Source of the DNA: an uncultured Paracoccaceae bacterium
GTDB lineage: Bacteria > Pseudomonadota > Alphaproteobacteria > Rhodobacterales > Rhodobacteraceae
NCBI GenBank assembly: GCA_913062865.1
Contig: CAJXWO010000001.1
Span: 1-39,645 of the forward strand
Reading direction: 5' to 3'
Length of the DNA stretch: 39,645 nt
Shown one piece after another: positions 22,855-32,387 of the stretch. Under the pieces are notes generated by a model. The model was given only the letters and a program-made list of their open reading frames with translations, was not told the origin of the DNA and searched no databases. Made by a program: the position numbers and the translations under genes. Position 1 is the first letter of the stretch; the number at the start of each line of letters is the position of its first letter.

Positions 22855-25785
22855 ATGGCTAAGAAAATGCTCATCGACGCCACCCACGCGGAGGAAACCC
22901 GCGTCGTGGTGGTGGACGGAAACAAGGTTGAGGAGTTCGACTTTGAATCCGAGAACAAGCGCCAGCTCGCTGGCAACATCTATCTCGCCAAGGTAACCCG
23001 GGTCGAACCGTCGCTTCAGGCGGCTTTTGTCGACTACGGCGGCAACCGCCACGGCTTCCTCGCCTTCTCGGAAATCCATCCGGATTATTACCAGATCCCC
23101 GTCGCCGACCGCGAGGCGCTGATGGAGGAAGAGCGCGCCGATGCCGAAGCGCAGAAGGCCCGCGAAGAGGAAGAGGACAAACCCAAGTCCAAGTCCAGGT
23201 CGCGTTCGCGGTCGCGCAGTTCGGCCAAGAAGGTGTCGAGCAAGGACGCCGTCGAGACCCGCGAGGTCGAGACAGCCACGGACGCTCCGGCCGATGGGCC
23301 CGATGCGTCTCCCGGCACCGAGAGCAACGAGATCTCGGGCATGGAGACCATCGATCTTGATCGGGAGGCAGGCACGCCCGAGGGTACATCGCCCATCGAC
23401 CTTGTCGACGAGCCCCCTGTGCCCACACCATTGTCCGACGACCAAGTGTCCGACGATCAAGGCGCCGAGACGGACACGGCAAATGACGCTGCGCAGGACG
23501 TCAGCGCAAGCGCCGAGGGCGAGAGCGCCGCGGCATCCGCCGACGCGGCCGTGTCCGATGAGGCCGACGAGGCCCCCGCCGAGGAGGACGCGACCGACCC
23601 GACCGATGGGCAGGACGCCGATGATGACGCCGCCGATGACGAGGACGGAGCCACCCGCCGTGCCGCGCGCGAGGATGACGACAGCATCGAATCCGTCTCT
23701 GAACACGACGACCAGGAAGAGATCCGCCCGGTGCGCAAACCGCGCCCGCGCCGCTACAAGATCCAGGAGGTCATCAAGGTCCGCCAGATCATGCTGGTGC
23801 AGGTCGTGAAGGAAGAGCGCGGCAACAAAGGTGCGGCGCTGACCACCTATCTCAGCCTTGCGGGCCGCTACTGCGTCCTGATGCCCAACACCGCGCGCGG
23901 TGGCGGGATCAGCCGCAAGATCACCAACGCCGCAGACCGCAAGAAGCTCAAGGAAATCGCGACCGAGATCGACGTGCCCTCGGGCGCGGGCCTGATCATC
24001 CGCACCGCCGGTGCGAACCGCACCAAGGCCGAGATCAAGCGCGACTACGAATACCTGCAACGGCTTTGGGAACAGATCCGCGAATTGACCCTTCAGTCGA
24101 TCGCGCCGGCAAAGATCTACGAAGAGGGCGACCTGATCAAACGCTCTATCCGCGACCTGTATAATCGCGAGATCGACGAGGTTCTGGTGGAAGGCGAGCG
24201 GGGCTATCGCAACGCCAAGGACTTCATGAAGATGATCATGCCGTCCCACGCAAAGAACGTGAAGAACTACCACGACAGCCTGCCGCTCTTCGCGCGCTAC
24301 CAGGTGGAAAGCTACCTGTCGTCGATGTTCAACCCGACGGTGCAGCTGAAATCGGGTGGCTATATCGTGATCGGCGTGACCGAGGCGCTTGTCGCCATCG
24401 ACGTGAACTCGGGCCGTGCGACCAAGGAGGGCTCGATCGAGGAAACTGCGCTCAAGACCAATCTCGAGGCCGCCGAGGAGGTGGCCCGCCAGCTGCGCCT
24501 GCGCGATCTTGCCGGTCTGATCGTGATCGACTTCATCGACATGGACGAGCGCAAGAACAACACCGCCGTCGAGAAAAAGCTCAAGGACAAGCTCAAGACC
24601 GACCGCGCGCGCATCCAGGTTGGCCGCATCTCGGGCTTCGGCCTGCTCGAGATGAGCCGCCAACGCCTGCGCCCCGGCATGATCGAGGCGACGACTCAGC
24701 CGTGCCCGCATTGCCATGGCACCGGCCTGATCCGGTCGGATGACAACCTGTCGCTTTCGATCCTGCGTCAGATCGAGGAAGAGGGTGTGCGCCGCCGGTC
24801 GCGCGAGGTGTTGGTGAAGTGCCCCGTGGCCATCGCCAATTACCTCATGAACCAGAAGCGCGAGCATGTGGCCCAGATCGAGGCGCGCTATGGCCTGTCG
24901 GTCCGGATCGAGGGCGATCCGATGCTCGTGAGCCCCGATTTCGCGCTCGAGAAGTTCAAGACCGCGACCCGCACGGTGCCCGAGCCGTCGGACGCGTTCG
25001 TGTCCGTGGACAGTTCCTCGGCGATGGCCGAACCCGATGAGGTGACGGATCCCGAGGAGGCGCCGGCCGCGGACGCTCAGCCGTCCACGTCCGAGGAGGA
25101 CGACGGCAAGCCCAAGAAGAAGCGCCGCCGCCGTCGCCGCAAGAAATCCGGATCGTCGAACAACGGCGCATCGGGCCAGGGCGATGATACCGGGTCCAAC
25201 GGTTCCGATGGTGATGGGCAGCAGGCCGACAGCACCGGTGCGGATACGGCGGCGGATGAAAACACGGCCGAAACCGTGCCCGCCGAAGCCGCACAGGCCG
25301 CGCCCGAAGCCGCCGATCCGGCGGATGGCGCTGCCGCCCCGGAAACCGCACCCGACGAGACCGCGAAGCCCAAATCCGGCGCGTCGCGCAGCCGCTCGGG
25401 CAGCGGATCGCGGTCGCGGTCCAGCGGCTCGCGCAGCAAATCCTCCGCCACCTCCACGCGGTCGAAGGGCAGCAAGGCCAAGGAAGAGACCGCCGGCGAT
25501 CCCGCCGCATCGGCGCCGGAGACAGAGGCCCATGCAACCGAGGACCAAACCCCGGCAGACCCCGCATCGGAGACCGCCGAGAAGGTGGTCGCCCTCGAGC
25601 CCGTGACTGCCGAGGCCGAAACCACGGTCGCACAGCCGGAACCCGTCGCAGAGACGCAGCCGGAACCCGTCGCCGCGAAACAGCCGGAACCCGCTGACGC
25701 AGCGGCAGATGCGCCCGCGCCAGAGCCCAAGGCCGAAGAGGCGCCGAAGCCCAAGAAGCGTGGGTGGTGGTCGCTCGGCCGCTAA
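22855..25785 (+). CDS. rne: Ribonuclease E (alphaproteobacterial type with acidic S1 insert)
   Basis: RNase E is the main endoribonuclease for mRNA decay and rRNA/tRNA processing. The 976-residue protein starts MAKKMLIDATHAEETRVVVV. The S1 domain is interrupted at about residues 85-295 by an Arg/Ser then Asp/Glu-rich insert. The DNase-I-like catalytic aspartates are Asp516 (AIDVNSG) and Asp559 (IVIDFID), the same 43-residue spacing as Asp303/Asp346 in E. coli. The Zn-link is Cys617-Cys620 (CPHCHGTG). After ~740 the tail is disordered, with a Lys/Arg block at about 753-766, an RS-rich patch, Ala/Glu/Pro repeats, and a C-terminal KKRGWWSLGR that probably docks a degradosome partner. The start at 22855 is chosen from the family N-terminus. 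Confidence 0.95.
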   Translation: MAKKMLIDATHAEETRVVVVDGNKVEEFDFESENKRQLAGNIYLAKVTRVEPSLQAAFVDYGGNRHGFLAFSEIHPDYYQIPVADREALMEEERADAEAQKAREEEEDKPKSKSRSRSRSRSSAKKVSSKDAVETREVETATDAPADGPDASPGTESNEISGMETIDLDREAGTPEGTSPIDLVDEPPVPTPLSDDQVSDDQGAETDTANDAAQDVSASAEGESAAASADAAVSDEADEAPAEEDATDPTDGQDADDDAADDEDGATRRAAREDDDSIESVSEHDDQEEIRPVRKPRPRRYKIQEVIKVRQIMLVQVVKEERGNKGAALTTYLSLAGRYCVLMPNTARGGGISRKITNAADRKKLKEIATEIDVPSGAGLIIRTAGANRTKAEIKRDYEYLQRLWEQIRELTLQSIAPAKIYEEGDLIKRSIRDLYNREIDEVLVEGERGYRNAKDFMKMIMPSHAKNVKNYHDSLPLFARYQVESYLSSMFNPTVQLKSGGYIVIGVTEALVAIDVNSGRATKEGSIEETALKTNLEAAEEVARQLRLRDLAGLIVIDFIDMDERKNNTAVEKKLKDKLKTDRARIQVGRISGFGLLEMSRQRLRPGMIEATTQPCPHCHGTGLIRSDDNLSLSILRQIEEEGVRRRSREVLVKCPVAIANYLMNQKREHVAQIEARYGLSVRIEGDPMLVSPDFALEKFKTATRTVPEPSDAFVSVDSSSAMAEPDEVTDPEEAPAADAQPSTSEEDDGKPKKKRRRRRRKKSGSSNNGASGQGDDTGSNGSDGDGQQADSTGADTAADENTAETVPAEAAQAAPEAADPADGAAAPETAPDETAKPKSGASRSRSGSGSRSRSSGSRSKSSATSTRSKGSKAKEETAGDPAASAPETEAHATEDQTPADPASETAEKVVALEPVTAEAETTVAQPEPVAETQPEPVAAKQPEPADAAADAPAPEPKAEEAPKPKKRGWWSLGR

Positions 25786-25811
25786 GCCACAGGAAGATCT
25801 CAAAAGAAAAA

Positions 25812-25838
25812 GCCCCGGTCCCGCGCCGGGGCGTTTGC
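25812..25838. terminator. Bidirectional terminator between rne and the TusA-like gene
   Basis: GCCCCGG-TCCCGCG-CCGGGGC is a 7-bp GC stem. On the minus strand it runs into TTTTTCTTTTG, a strong terminator for the TusA-like gene. On the plus strand GTTTG follows, weaker, for rne. Confidence 0.8.
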
Positions 25839-25853
25839 CCTGCCGGCAAGGCG

Positions 25854-26075
25854 CTATCCGCGCCGAATGATATAGACCTGCACGCCCTCGACCTCTTCCT
25901 GCAGCTCCAGCACATGTCCGGCCTCGGTGCAGAAATGGGGCACATCGACAACGGCCGCCGGGTCGTCCGCCAGAAGCCGGACACGCGTGCCCTTGGGCAA
26001 CGCCGCGAGGGTCCGCCGCGCGCGCAGCACAGGAAGGGGGCACAAGAGCCCGATCGCGTCAATCTCGAGATCCAT
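25854..26075 (-). CDS. TusA/SirA-like sulfurtransferase
   Basis: This 73-residue protein has the family signature CPLPVLRARRTL with the sulfur-carrying Cys12, and a DDPAAVVDVPHFC block that adds a second Cys. TusA-like proteins relay persulfide sulfur for tRNA thiolation or other sulfur transfers. It is one of several small sulfur-handling genes in the window but is not linked to tus or mnm genes. The ribosome-binding site is poor. The start at 26075 follows family length. Confidence 0.87.
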   Translation of the reverse strand: MDLEIDAIGLLCPLPVLRARRTLAALPKGTRVRLLADDPAAVVDVPHFCTEAGHVLELQEEVEGVQVYIIRRG

Positions 26076-26169
26076 GGGGCGGCATGTAGCGCGAAATGTG
26101 ACAGTTGGTCCACGGGCTTGTGACGCAGCAAGCCGTGACGTGCGCCCGGCGATGGCATATGTCGGGGAC

Positions 26170-26922
26170 ATGTTCGGAATAGAAATCATCGACGCGGGGC
26201 TATTGCCCGCCATGCTCGTGGCGCTTGTGGCCGGGATCATCTCGTTCCTGAGCCCCTGCGTTCTGCCCATCGTGCCGCCCTATCTGGCCTATATGAGCGG
26301 CGTCTCCGTGGGCGACATGGCGCAAGGCGGGGTGTCGCGGGGCCGCGTGATCGTGCCGGCGCTGTTCTTCGTGCTGGGCCTGTCGACGGTGTTCCTGTTC
26401 CTGGGCTTCACGGCCTCGGCCATCGGGACGCTGTTCCTGTCCTACCAGGGCTGGTTCAATACCATTGCTGGCGTTCTCGTGATGATTTTCGGCGCGCATT
26501 TCGTGGGCGTCTACCGGATCGGGTTTCTTGACCGCGAGGCGCGGCTTGATGCGGGCGACCAGGGCGGGTCGTCCTTTGGCGCGTATATCCTGGGCCTCGC
26601 CTTTGCTTTCGGCTGGACGCCCTGTATCGGCCCGCAACTTGGCGCGATCCTGTCGCTGGCAGCCTCCGAGGCGTCGGTCAGCCGGGGCACGCTGCTTTTG
26701 GCGGTCTACGCCATCGGCCTGGGCGTGCCGTTCCTGTTGGTGGCCGCCTACCTGCCGCGGCTGGGTGGGCTCATGTCCTGGATGAAGCGGCATATGGAGC
26801 GGATCGAGCGGGTGATGGGACTTCTGCTCTGGACCATCGGCCTCTTGATGCTCACGGGCGGCTTCTCGGCCTTCTCCTACTGGCTGCTTGAAACCTTCCC
26901 GGCGCTGGCCACCTTGGGCTGA
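26170..26922 (+). CDS. ccdA: Cytochrome c biogenesis protein CcdA (transmembrane thiol-disulfide transporter)
   Basis: This 250-residue protein with about six membrane helices has the paired redox cysteines Cys30 (FLSPCVLPIVPPYLAY) and Cys152 (GWTPCIGPQLG), both in the expected helix positions. It moves reducing equivalents from cytoplasmic thioredoxin to periplasmic thioredoxin-like proteins used in cytochrome c maturation. The ATG at 26170 is preceded by GGGG. An in-frame ATG at 26152 is possible but has no ribosome-binding site. No other ccm genes are adjacent. Confidence 0.94.
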   Translation: MFGIEIIDAGLLPAMLVALVAGIISFLSPCVLPIVPPYLAYMSGVSVGDMAQGGVSRGRVIVPALFFVLGLSTVFLFLGFTASAIGTLFLSYQGWFNTIAGVLVMIFGAHFVGVYRIGFLDREARLDAGDQGGSSFGAYILGLAFAFGWTPCIGPQLGAILSLAASEASVSRGTLLLAVYAIGLGVPFLLVAAYLPRLGGLMSWMKRHMERIERVMGLLLWTIGLLMLTGGFSAFSYWLLETFPALATLG

Positions 26923-27002
26923 CCCCCGGTTTCTGCCTTACTGTCGCCCGAAAGCGGGGCTATCGTGGCGGGATAGGAAACGATCCGTCCGACGAGGCAG
27001 GC

Positions 27003-28241
27003 ATGAGCGAGGGACGCAACAGACGCGTGCGGCGGCGCCGGGTGTTCTACATTCCCGGCTACGATCCCGTGCACCCGCGCCGCTACCGCGAGGTCTATCG
27101 CCGCGAGGCGCAGAAACAGGCGGCGATCTCGGGCTACACGATTTCGCAAAGCGCCAAGCGGGACGGCGGGCTTTACGGATGGCACGTGGAGGCCGAGATC
27201 GACGGCGACACGGTCACCACCGATATCGAGGTGCTGATCTGGTCGGACATCGTCAAGGACAGCATGGACCGTGGGATCGCTGCGACCTATGGCCAGCTGT
27301 TTCGCACCGCCTGGGCCTATATCGGGTCGGGTGCCTTGCGCCGGCTGATGCATCTGCCCAAAGGGCCGATCGTGGCCGCGCTTTATCCGATCGTTTTCCT
27401 GCTGGGGCAGGCGCTTCTGGCCGGGATCGCGGCAACCTCGGTGGCGTTTCTGCTGTATCTGGGGGGTGCGCCGCTCGTGGGATGGGTGGCCTGGCCGTTG
27501 GCGGGGACGGCTTGGCTGGCGGTCGGCTGGTACGTGCTGGACCGCTTCCGCAAGGCCGATGGCCGGTTCCTTGCCTATTACCTGATGCACGATTACGGCT
27601 ATTCGGCGCAGCATAATGGGGCAAACCCGCCCGAGCTTGAAAGACGCCTGTCGGAGTTTCGAGGCACGATCGCCGAGGCGTTGCAGTCAGAGGCCGACGA
27701 GGTGCTGGTCGTGGGCCATTCCTCGGGTGCGCATCTGGCCGTGTCGATCCTGGCCGACCTGATCCGGCGCGGTGAGGTGCCCGAAAACGGGCCCGAGCTG
27801 GGCTTGCTGAGCCTCGGTCAGGTGGTGCCGATGGTGTCCTTCCTGCCCAAGGCGGACCGCTTGCGCGCCGATCTGCACGACCTGTCTACCCGTGAAGAGC
27901 TGGCCTGGGTCGACGTCACGGCGCCCGCTGATGGGTGCACCTTCGCGTTGTGCGATCCGGTGGCGGTCTCCAGTGTCGCCCCGGCCGAGGGCAAGATCTG
28001 GCCGGTGGTGTTTTCCGCTTCGTTCTCGCAGACCATGGCGCCCGAGCGCTGGGAGGCGCTGAAACGCAAGTTTTTCCAACTGCATTTCCAGTATCTCTGC
28101 GCCTTCGAGCGGCCAAAGGATTATGACTATTTCCAGATCACCGCCGGGCCGGTGACCCTGCGTGACCGCTACCGCGACCGCCCGTCATCGCGCTCGCGGA
28201 TCGAGCGGCCCGTGAACAAGTTCACCTCGCGCGCCGCATGA
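27003..28241 (+). CDS. Membrane-anchored alpha/beta-hydrolase-like protein of unknown function
   Basis: This 412-residue protein starts with a basic segment and VFYIPGYDPVHPRRYREVY, resembling the first strand and oxyanion region of hydrolases. Two or three membrane helices occupy about residues 122-178. The nucleophile elbow GHSSG (Ser240 in VLVVGHSSGAHLAV) follows in the C-terminal half. Asp and His residues that could complete a triad exist but cannot be assigned by eye. Its start follows CGAGGCAGGC. The stop overlaps the start of the cytochrome P450 by ATGA, so the two are translated together and probably act on a common substrate. The substrate is unknown. Confidence 0.8.
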   Translation: MSEGRNRRVRRRRVFYIPGYDPVHPRRYREVYRREAQKQAAISGYTISQSAKRDGGLYGWHVEAEIDGDTVTTDIEVLIWSDIVKDSMDRGIAATYGQLFRTAWAYIGSGALRRLMHLPKGPIVAALYPIVFLLGQALLAGIAATSVAFLLYLGGAPLVGWVAWPLAGTAWLAVGWYVLDRFRKADGRFLAYYLMHDYGYSAQHNGANPPELERRLSEFRGTIAEALQSEADEVLVVGHSSGAHLAVSILADLIRRGEVPENGPELGLLSLGQVVPMVSFLPKADRLRADLHDLSTREELAWVDVTAPADGCTFALCDPVAVSSVAPAEGKIWPVVFSASFSQTMAPERWEALKRKFFQLHFQYLCAFERPKDYDYFQITAGPVTLRDRYRDRPSSRSRIERPVNKFTSRAA

Positions 28242-29605
28242 TCCCGCCGAAACCACCCGCCCGCGCCGAGCGCGTCTCGCTCTGGCGGTATCTGAAACTG
28301 TTTCGCCAGGACATCCTGTCGGCCCAGCCCGCGCGGCTGTACCGGGCCTGGATGGCCGAGTTCAAAACGCCCTTCTTCCGCTCCTACATGGTGAACCAGC
28401 CCGCGCTTGTGGACCTTGTGCTGAAAGAGCGGCCTGACGATTTCCCGAAATCCGACCGCGTGGGCGAGGGGCTGCGGCCGCTTCTGGGCAATTCTGTCTT
28501 CGTCACCAATGGCGAGATCTGGAAGCGTCAGCGGCGGATCATCGACCCGGCCTTCGAGGGCGGGCGGCTCAAGGACACGTTTCCCGCCATGTGGGCTGCG
28601 GCCGAGGCCGCAGTGGCGCGGCTGTCGGACCTGGCCGGGCAGGAGGTCGAGATCGAGGCCGAGACGAGCCATGCCGCCGCCGACGTGATCTTTCGCACGC
28701 TCTTTTCGATCCCCATCGAGCATGAGACCGCGTCCAAGGTGTTCCACGAATTCCGCGCCTACCAGCGCAGCCAGCCGATCCTGAACCTCGCGGCCTTTGT
28801 GCCGCTGCCGCGCTGGATGCCGCGGGGCTTCCGGCGCGAGACGACCGCGACTGCACGCGAGATCCGCCGCCTGATCACCGATCTGACCGCCGCGCGCCAG
28901 GCCGAGATCGCCGCGGGCACCGCGCCGGACGATCTGGCGACCAAGATCATGACCACCACCGACCCGCTGACCGGCGCACGGTTCGAAACGGCCGAGATGG
29001 TGGACCAGGTGGCGATCTTCTTCCTCGCGGGGCATGAAACCTCGGCCTCGGCGCTGGCCTGGACACTCTACCTGATGGCGCTTTATCCGGATTGGCAGGA
29101 AAAGGTGGCCGAAGAGGCGGCGGCGCTCGATGCGGGTCCAAGCTTCTCGGTCTTGTCCAAGCTGCGCACCAGCCGCGATGTGTTCCGCGAGGCGCTGCGG
29201 CTCTATCCGCCCGTACCGATGATGGTGCGCGAGACCGTGCAGCCCGAGCGGTTCCGCGACCGCGACGTGCCCAAGGGCGCGCAGGTGGTGCTAAGCCCCT
29301 GGCACTTGCACCGCCAGACCCGGCTTTGGGACAATCCGGACGGGTTCGACCCGACCCGCTGGCAGACGGAGAATGGCAAGACCTGTATGCGCGAGGCCTA
29401 TATGCCGTTTTCTGCCGGGCCGCGGGTCTGCACCGGGGCGGGCTTTGCCATGGCCGAGGGGGTGCTGCTTTTGTCGATGCTGCTGCGGCACCTGCGGGTG
29501 GAGCTGACCGACCGGCCGCCGCCGGTGCCCGTGGCGCATCTGACCGTTCGGTCGCGGGATGGGATCTGGCTCAGGGTGTCACGGCGGGCGGAGCAAAACT
29601 CTTGA
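28238..29605 (+). CDS. Cytochrome P450
   Basis: This 455-residue protein has all P450 marks. The I-helix is FLAGHETSASAL near residues 262-273 (acid-alcohol pair ET). The K-helix ExxR is in FREALRLYPPVP. A PERF-like segment is VQPERFRD, and the heme loop is FSAGPRVCTGAGFAMAEG with the thiolate ligand Cys398. It is a monooxygenase, and the class resembles long-chain/fatty-acid-type bacterial P450s, but the substrate is not deducible. No ferredoxin or reductase gene is adjacent, so electrons must come from elsewhere. It overlaps the hydrolase gene by 4 nt. Its last codons form the left arm of the terminator. Confidence 0.95.
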   Translation: MIPPKPPARAERVSLWRYLKLFRQDILSAQPARLYRAWMAEFKTPFFRSYMVNQPALVDLVLKERPDDFPKSDRVGEGLRPLLGNSVFVTNGEIWKRQRRIIDPAFEGGRLKDTFPAMWAAAEAAVARLSDLAGQEVEIEAETSHAAADVIFRTLFSIPIEHETASKVFHEFRAYQRSQPILNLAAFVPLPRWMPRGFRRETTATAREIRRLITDLTAARQAEIAAGTAPDDLATKIMTTTDPLTGARFETAEMVDQVAIFFLAGHETSASALAWTLYLMALYPDWQEKVAEEAAALDAGPSFSVLSKLRTSRDVFREALRLYPPVPMMVRETVQPERFRDRDVPKGAQVVLSPWHLHRQTRLWDNPDGFDPTRWQTENGKTCMREAYMPFSAGPRVCTGAGFAMAEGVLLLSMLLRHLRVELTDRPPPVPVAHLTVRSRDGIWLRVSRRAEQNS

Positions 29606-29618
29606 CCCAAGAGTTTTT
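29595..29618 (+). terminator. Terminator overlapping the P450 stop codon
   Basis: AAAACTCTTG-ACC-CAAGAGTTTT plus T is a 10-bp perfect stem with a 3-nt loop. The TGA stop (29603-29605) lies within the left arm and loop, so the last codons of the gene are part of the terminator. Confidence 0.75.
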
Positions 29619-29619
29619 C

Positions 29620-29717
29620 CAAAAGCGTTGTGAAGGCTTTTGCGATGCGGCGCCTAACGGCGGGGGCCCAAAACGCTCGAAACGAGCGTTTTGACAAAAG
29701 CCTTTTGAAGGCTTTTG
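29620..29717. repeat. Cluster of palindromes including two near-identical 23-nt copies
   Basis: Three more stem-loops follow the P450 terminator. CAAAAGC-N9-GCTTTTG spans 29620-29642. CAAAACGCTCG-AAA-CGAGCGTTTTG spans 29669-29693 with an 11-bp stem. CAAAAGCCTT-TTG-AAGGCTTTTG spans 29695-29717 with a 10-bp stem. The first and third are 23-nt copies of each other differing at two positions. The third ends three bases from the convergent gene and probably terminates it. It looks like a REP-like dispersed palindromic unit or stacked terminators. Confidence 0.65.
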
Positions 29718-29719
29718 GA

Positions 29720-29950
29720 TCAGCAGATGACGCGGACCGGTTCGTTGTTGCAGAAGATCACGATCTGACCGGCGTTTTCCACCGCATGGTAGCCCCGCCG
29801 CAGCAGTTTACGCTCGAACCGGGCGCGGCCGACAATGCGCTCCACGTCCCGGGCACTGCGGCGGACGATCCCGCCTTCGCGCGCGGCTTTCGCGTCGAAG
29901 ATGCGTTGCAGCCAGATATCGGCGGGCAGGGCGGGGCGCAGGTAGCTCAT
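29720..29950 (-). CDS. Small conserved-type protein (76 residues), function unknown
   Basis: The protein starts MSYLRPALPADIWLQRIFDAKAAREGGIVRRSARDVER and ends with FERKLLRRGYHAVENAGQIVIFCNNEPVRVIC. It is small, basic and without a signal peptide or membrane helix. I recall similar Rhodobacterales proteins being labelled phosphoribosylanthranilate isomerase, but at this length and without a barrel that label cannot be right. It is the last gene of the fumC operon, 35 bp after the RHH gene. Confidence 0.65.
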   Translation of the reverse strand: MSYLRPALPADIWLQRIFDAKAAREGGIVRRSARDVERIVGRARFERKLLRRGYHAVENAGQIVIFCNNEPVRVIC

Positions 29951-29985
29951 GGCTCGAGACTGGCGCAGTACCAGTTAACCCGCGG

Positions 29986-30204
29986 TTACCGTCTGTACCA
30001 ATCCAGCACATAGACCCGGATCGCCGAGGCGAGGCCGACCTCGTAATCCCGCCCCTCGTCGATCTCGGCCGCCAACGCGTTCAGCGCCATGCCCCGCTCG
30101 GCCGCGATGTCGCGGAAGGCCGTCCAGAATGCATCCTCGAGCGAGACGCTGGTGCGGTGGCCGCGCAGGGTGAGCGAGCGTTTGACGGGCCGACCGCCGC
30201 TCAT
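29986..30204 (-). CDS. Ribbon-helix-helix domain protein (RHH_4 type)
   Basis: This 72-residue protein begins [38 protein letters not shown] and continues through ALNALAAEIDEGRDY. This is the RHH_4 pattern with the beta-strand RTSVSLE and two helices. Such domains bind DNA as dimers. The protein may regulate its own operon, though no operator was identified. Its ATG overlaps the DUF4169 stop (ATGA). Confidence 0.88.
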   Translation of the reverse strand: MSGGRPVKRSLTLRGHRTSVSLEDAFWTAFRDIAAERGMALNALAAEIDEGRDYEVGLASAIRVYVLDWYRR

Positions 30205-30373
30205 GGCTCGCGCTTGTGCCCGTCATGGTCCCGCGCGGCGCGGTCCGCTTCCGCGCGGGCCTTTGCTTTTTCCGCCTTGGTCCGCCCGAACCGCACTGCG
30301 TTCTCCTCTGCCTGCGCTTTCTTCTCGGCGCGGGCCTTGGCCTTGCGGAACCGGTTCAGGTTGACAGCCTGGC

Positions 30374-30377
<4 letters not shown>
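30201..30377 (-). CDS. DUF4169 family small basic protein
   Basis: This 58-residue frame starts [20 protein letters not shown] and is almost entirely Lys/Arg/Ala/Glu, ending HDGHKREP. It is the family's typical highly charged single helix. Function is unknown. It is joined by ATGA overlaps to fumC upstream and the RHH gene downstream. Its length and double overlap support it as a real gene despite its size. Confidence 0.82.
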
Positions 30378-31771
<1,394 letters not shown>

Positions 31772-31840
31772 GGGACGCTCCTTGGGTATGCGGTTGCATG
31801 CCGTTTAGCGCCGCGGGAACGGCAGCACAAGAAGGCGGGT

Positions 31841-32311
31841 CTACTTGCGGAAACTGTCCAGGCTGACGACCTCGGCATCGGTCCTGTCCGCGTCCGACTC
31901 GGGGGTTTCCTCGGCATCGAGCGCGACGGGCGCGGCCACGGGCTCGCCCTCGTCCTCGTCGGGCGTTTCGAACCGCAGACCGAATTCAACCGACGGGTCC
32001 ACGAAGGTCTTGATCGCGGTGTAGGGGATGTAAAGCGGCTCGGGCGTATCGCCGAAATTCAGCGTCACGGCAAAGCCTTCGTCGCCGACCTCGAGATTAT
32101 CGTACCAGTGCTGCATCACCACCGTCATCTCGTCCGGGTACCGGTCCGACAGCCAATCGGCCAGCTCCACATCCGGGTGGTGGGTGTCGAAGGTGATGAA
32201 GAAATGATGATCGCCGGGCAACCCGTTCGCGGCCACATCCTCGAGCACGTTCTGGATCAGGCCCCGCATGGCCCGATGCATCAGATTGCCGTAGTCGATG
32301 GTGCGCGTCAT
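31841..32311 (-). CDS. sspB: SspB family ClpXP adaptor (alphaproteobacterial)
   Basis: This 156-residue protein starts MTRTIDYGNLMHRAMRGLIQNVLEDVA and has the substrate-binding core HHFFITFDTHHPDVELADWL. A flexible acidic tail follows, ending VVSLDSFRK, which resembles the ClpX-docking motif. SspB delivers ssrA-tagged proteins to ClpXP. The tmRNA that makes those tags is 2.2 kb away. CGGAG precedes the ATG. Confidence 0.92.
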   Translation of the reverse strand: MTRTIDYGNLMHRAMRGLIQNVLEDVAANGLPGDHHFFITFDTHHPDVELADWLSDRYPDEMTVVMQHWYDNLEVGDEGFAVTLNFGDTPEPLYIPYTAIKTFVDPSVEFGLRFETPDEDEGEPVAAPVALDAEETPESDADRTDAEVVSLDSFRK

Positions 32312-32360
32312 GGCGGCTCCGTTGTCTGGATAATCTCACAATAGGGGATTCGGGATGAAA

Positions 32361-32381
32361 CGAAAGGCCCCGTCGCGGGGT
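32361..32381 (-). terminator. Probable chrA terminator
   Basis: CCCCG-TCG-CGGGG is a 5-bp GC stem with a 3-nt loop. On the minus strand it is followed by GCCTTTCGTTTC and lies just past the chrA stop. Confidence 0.5.
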
Positions 32382-32387
32382 GTGGCG

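Noticed and set aside
22576-26043. Very long minus-strand open frame (about 1,155 codons) opposite rne
   Set aside because: It is the mirror of a GC-rich coding sequence: low-complexity Gly/Arg/Leu/Val residues, no family motif, no ribosome-binding site. RNase E on the plus strand is unmistakable.
29720-29950. Annotation as phosphoribosylanthranilate isomerase
   Set aside because: At 76 residues with no TIM-barrel features it cannot be TrpF. The label appears to be inherited error and was not used.
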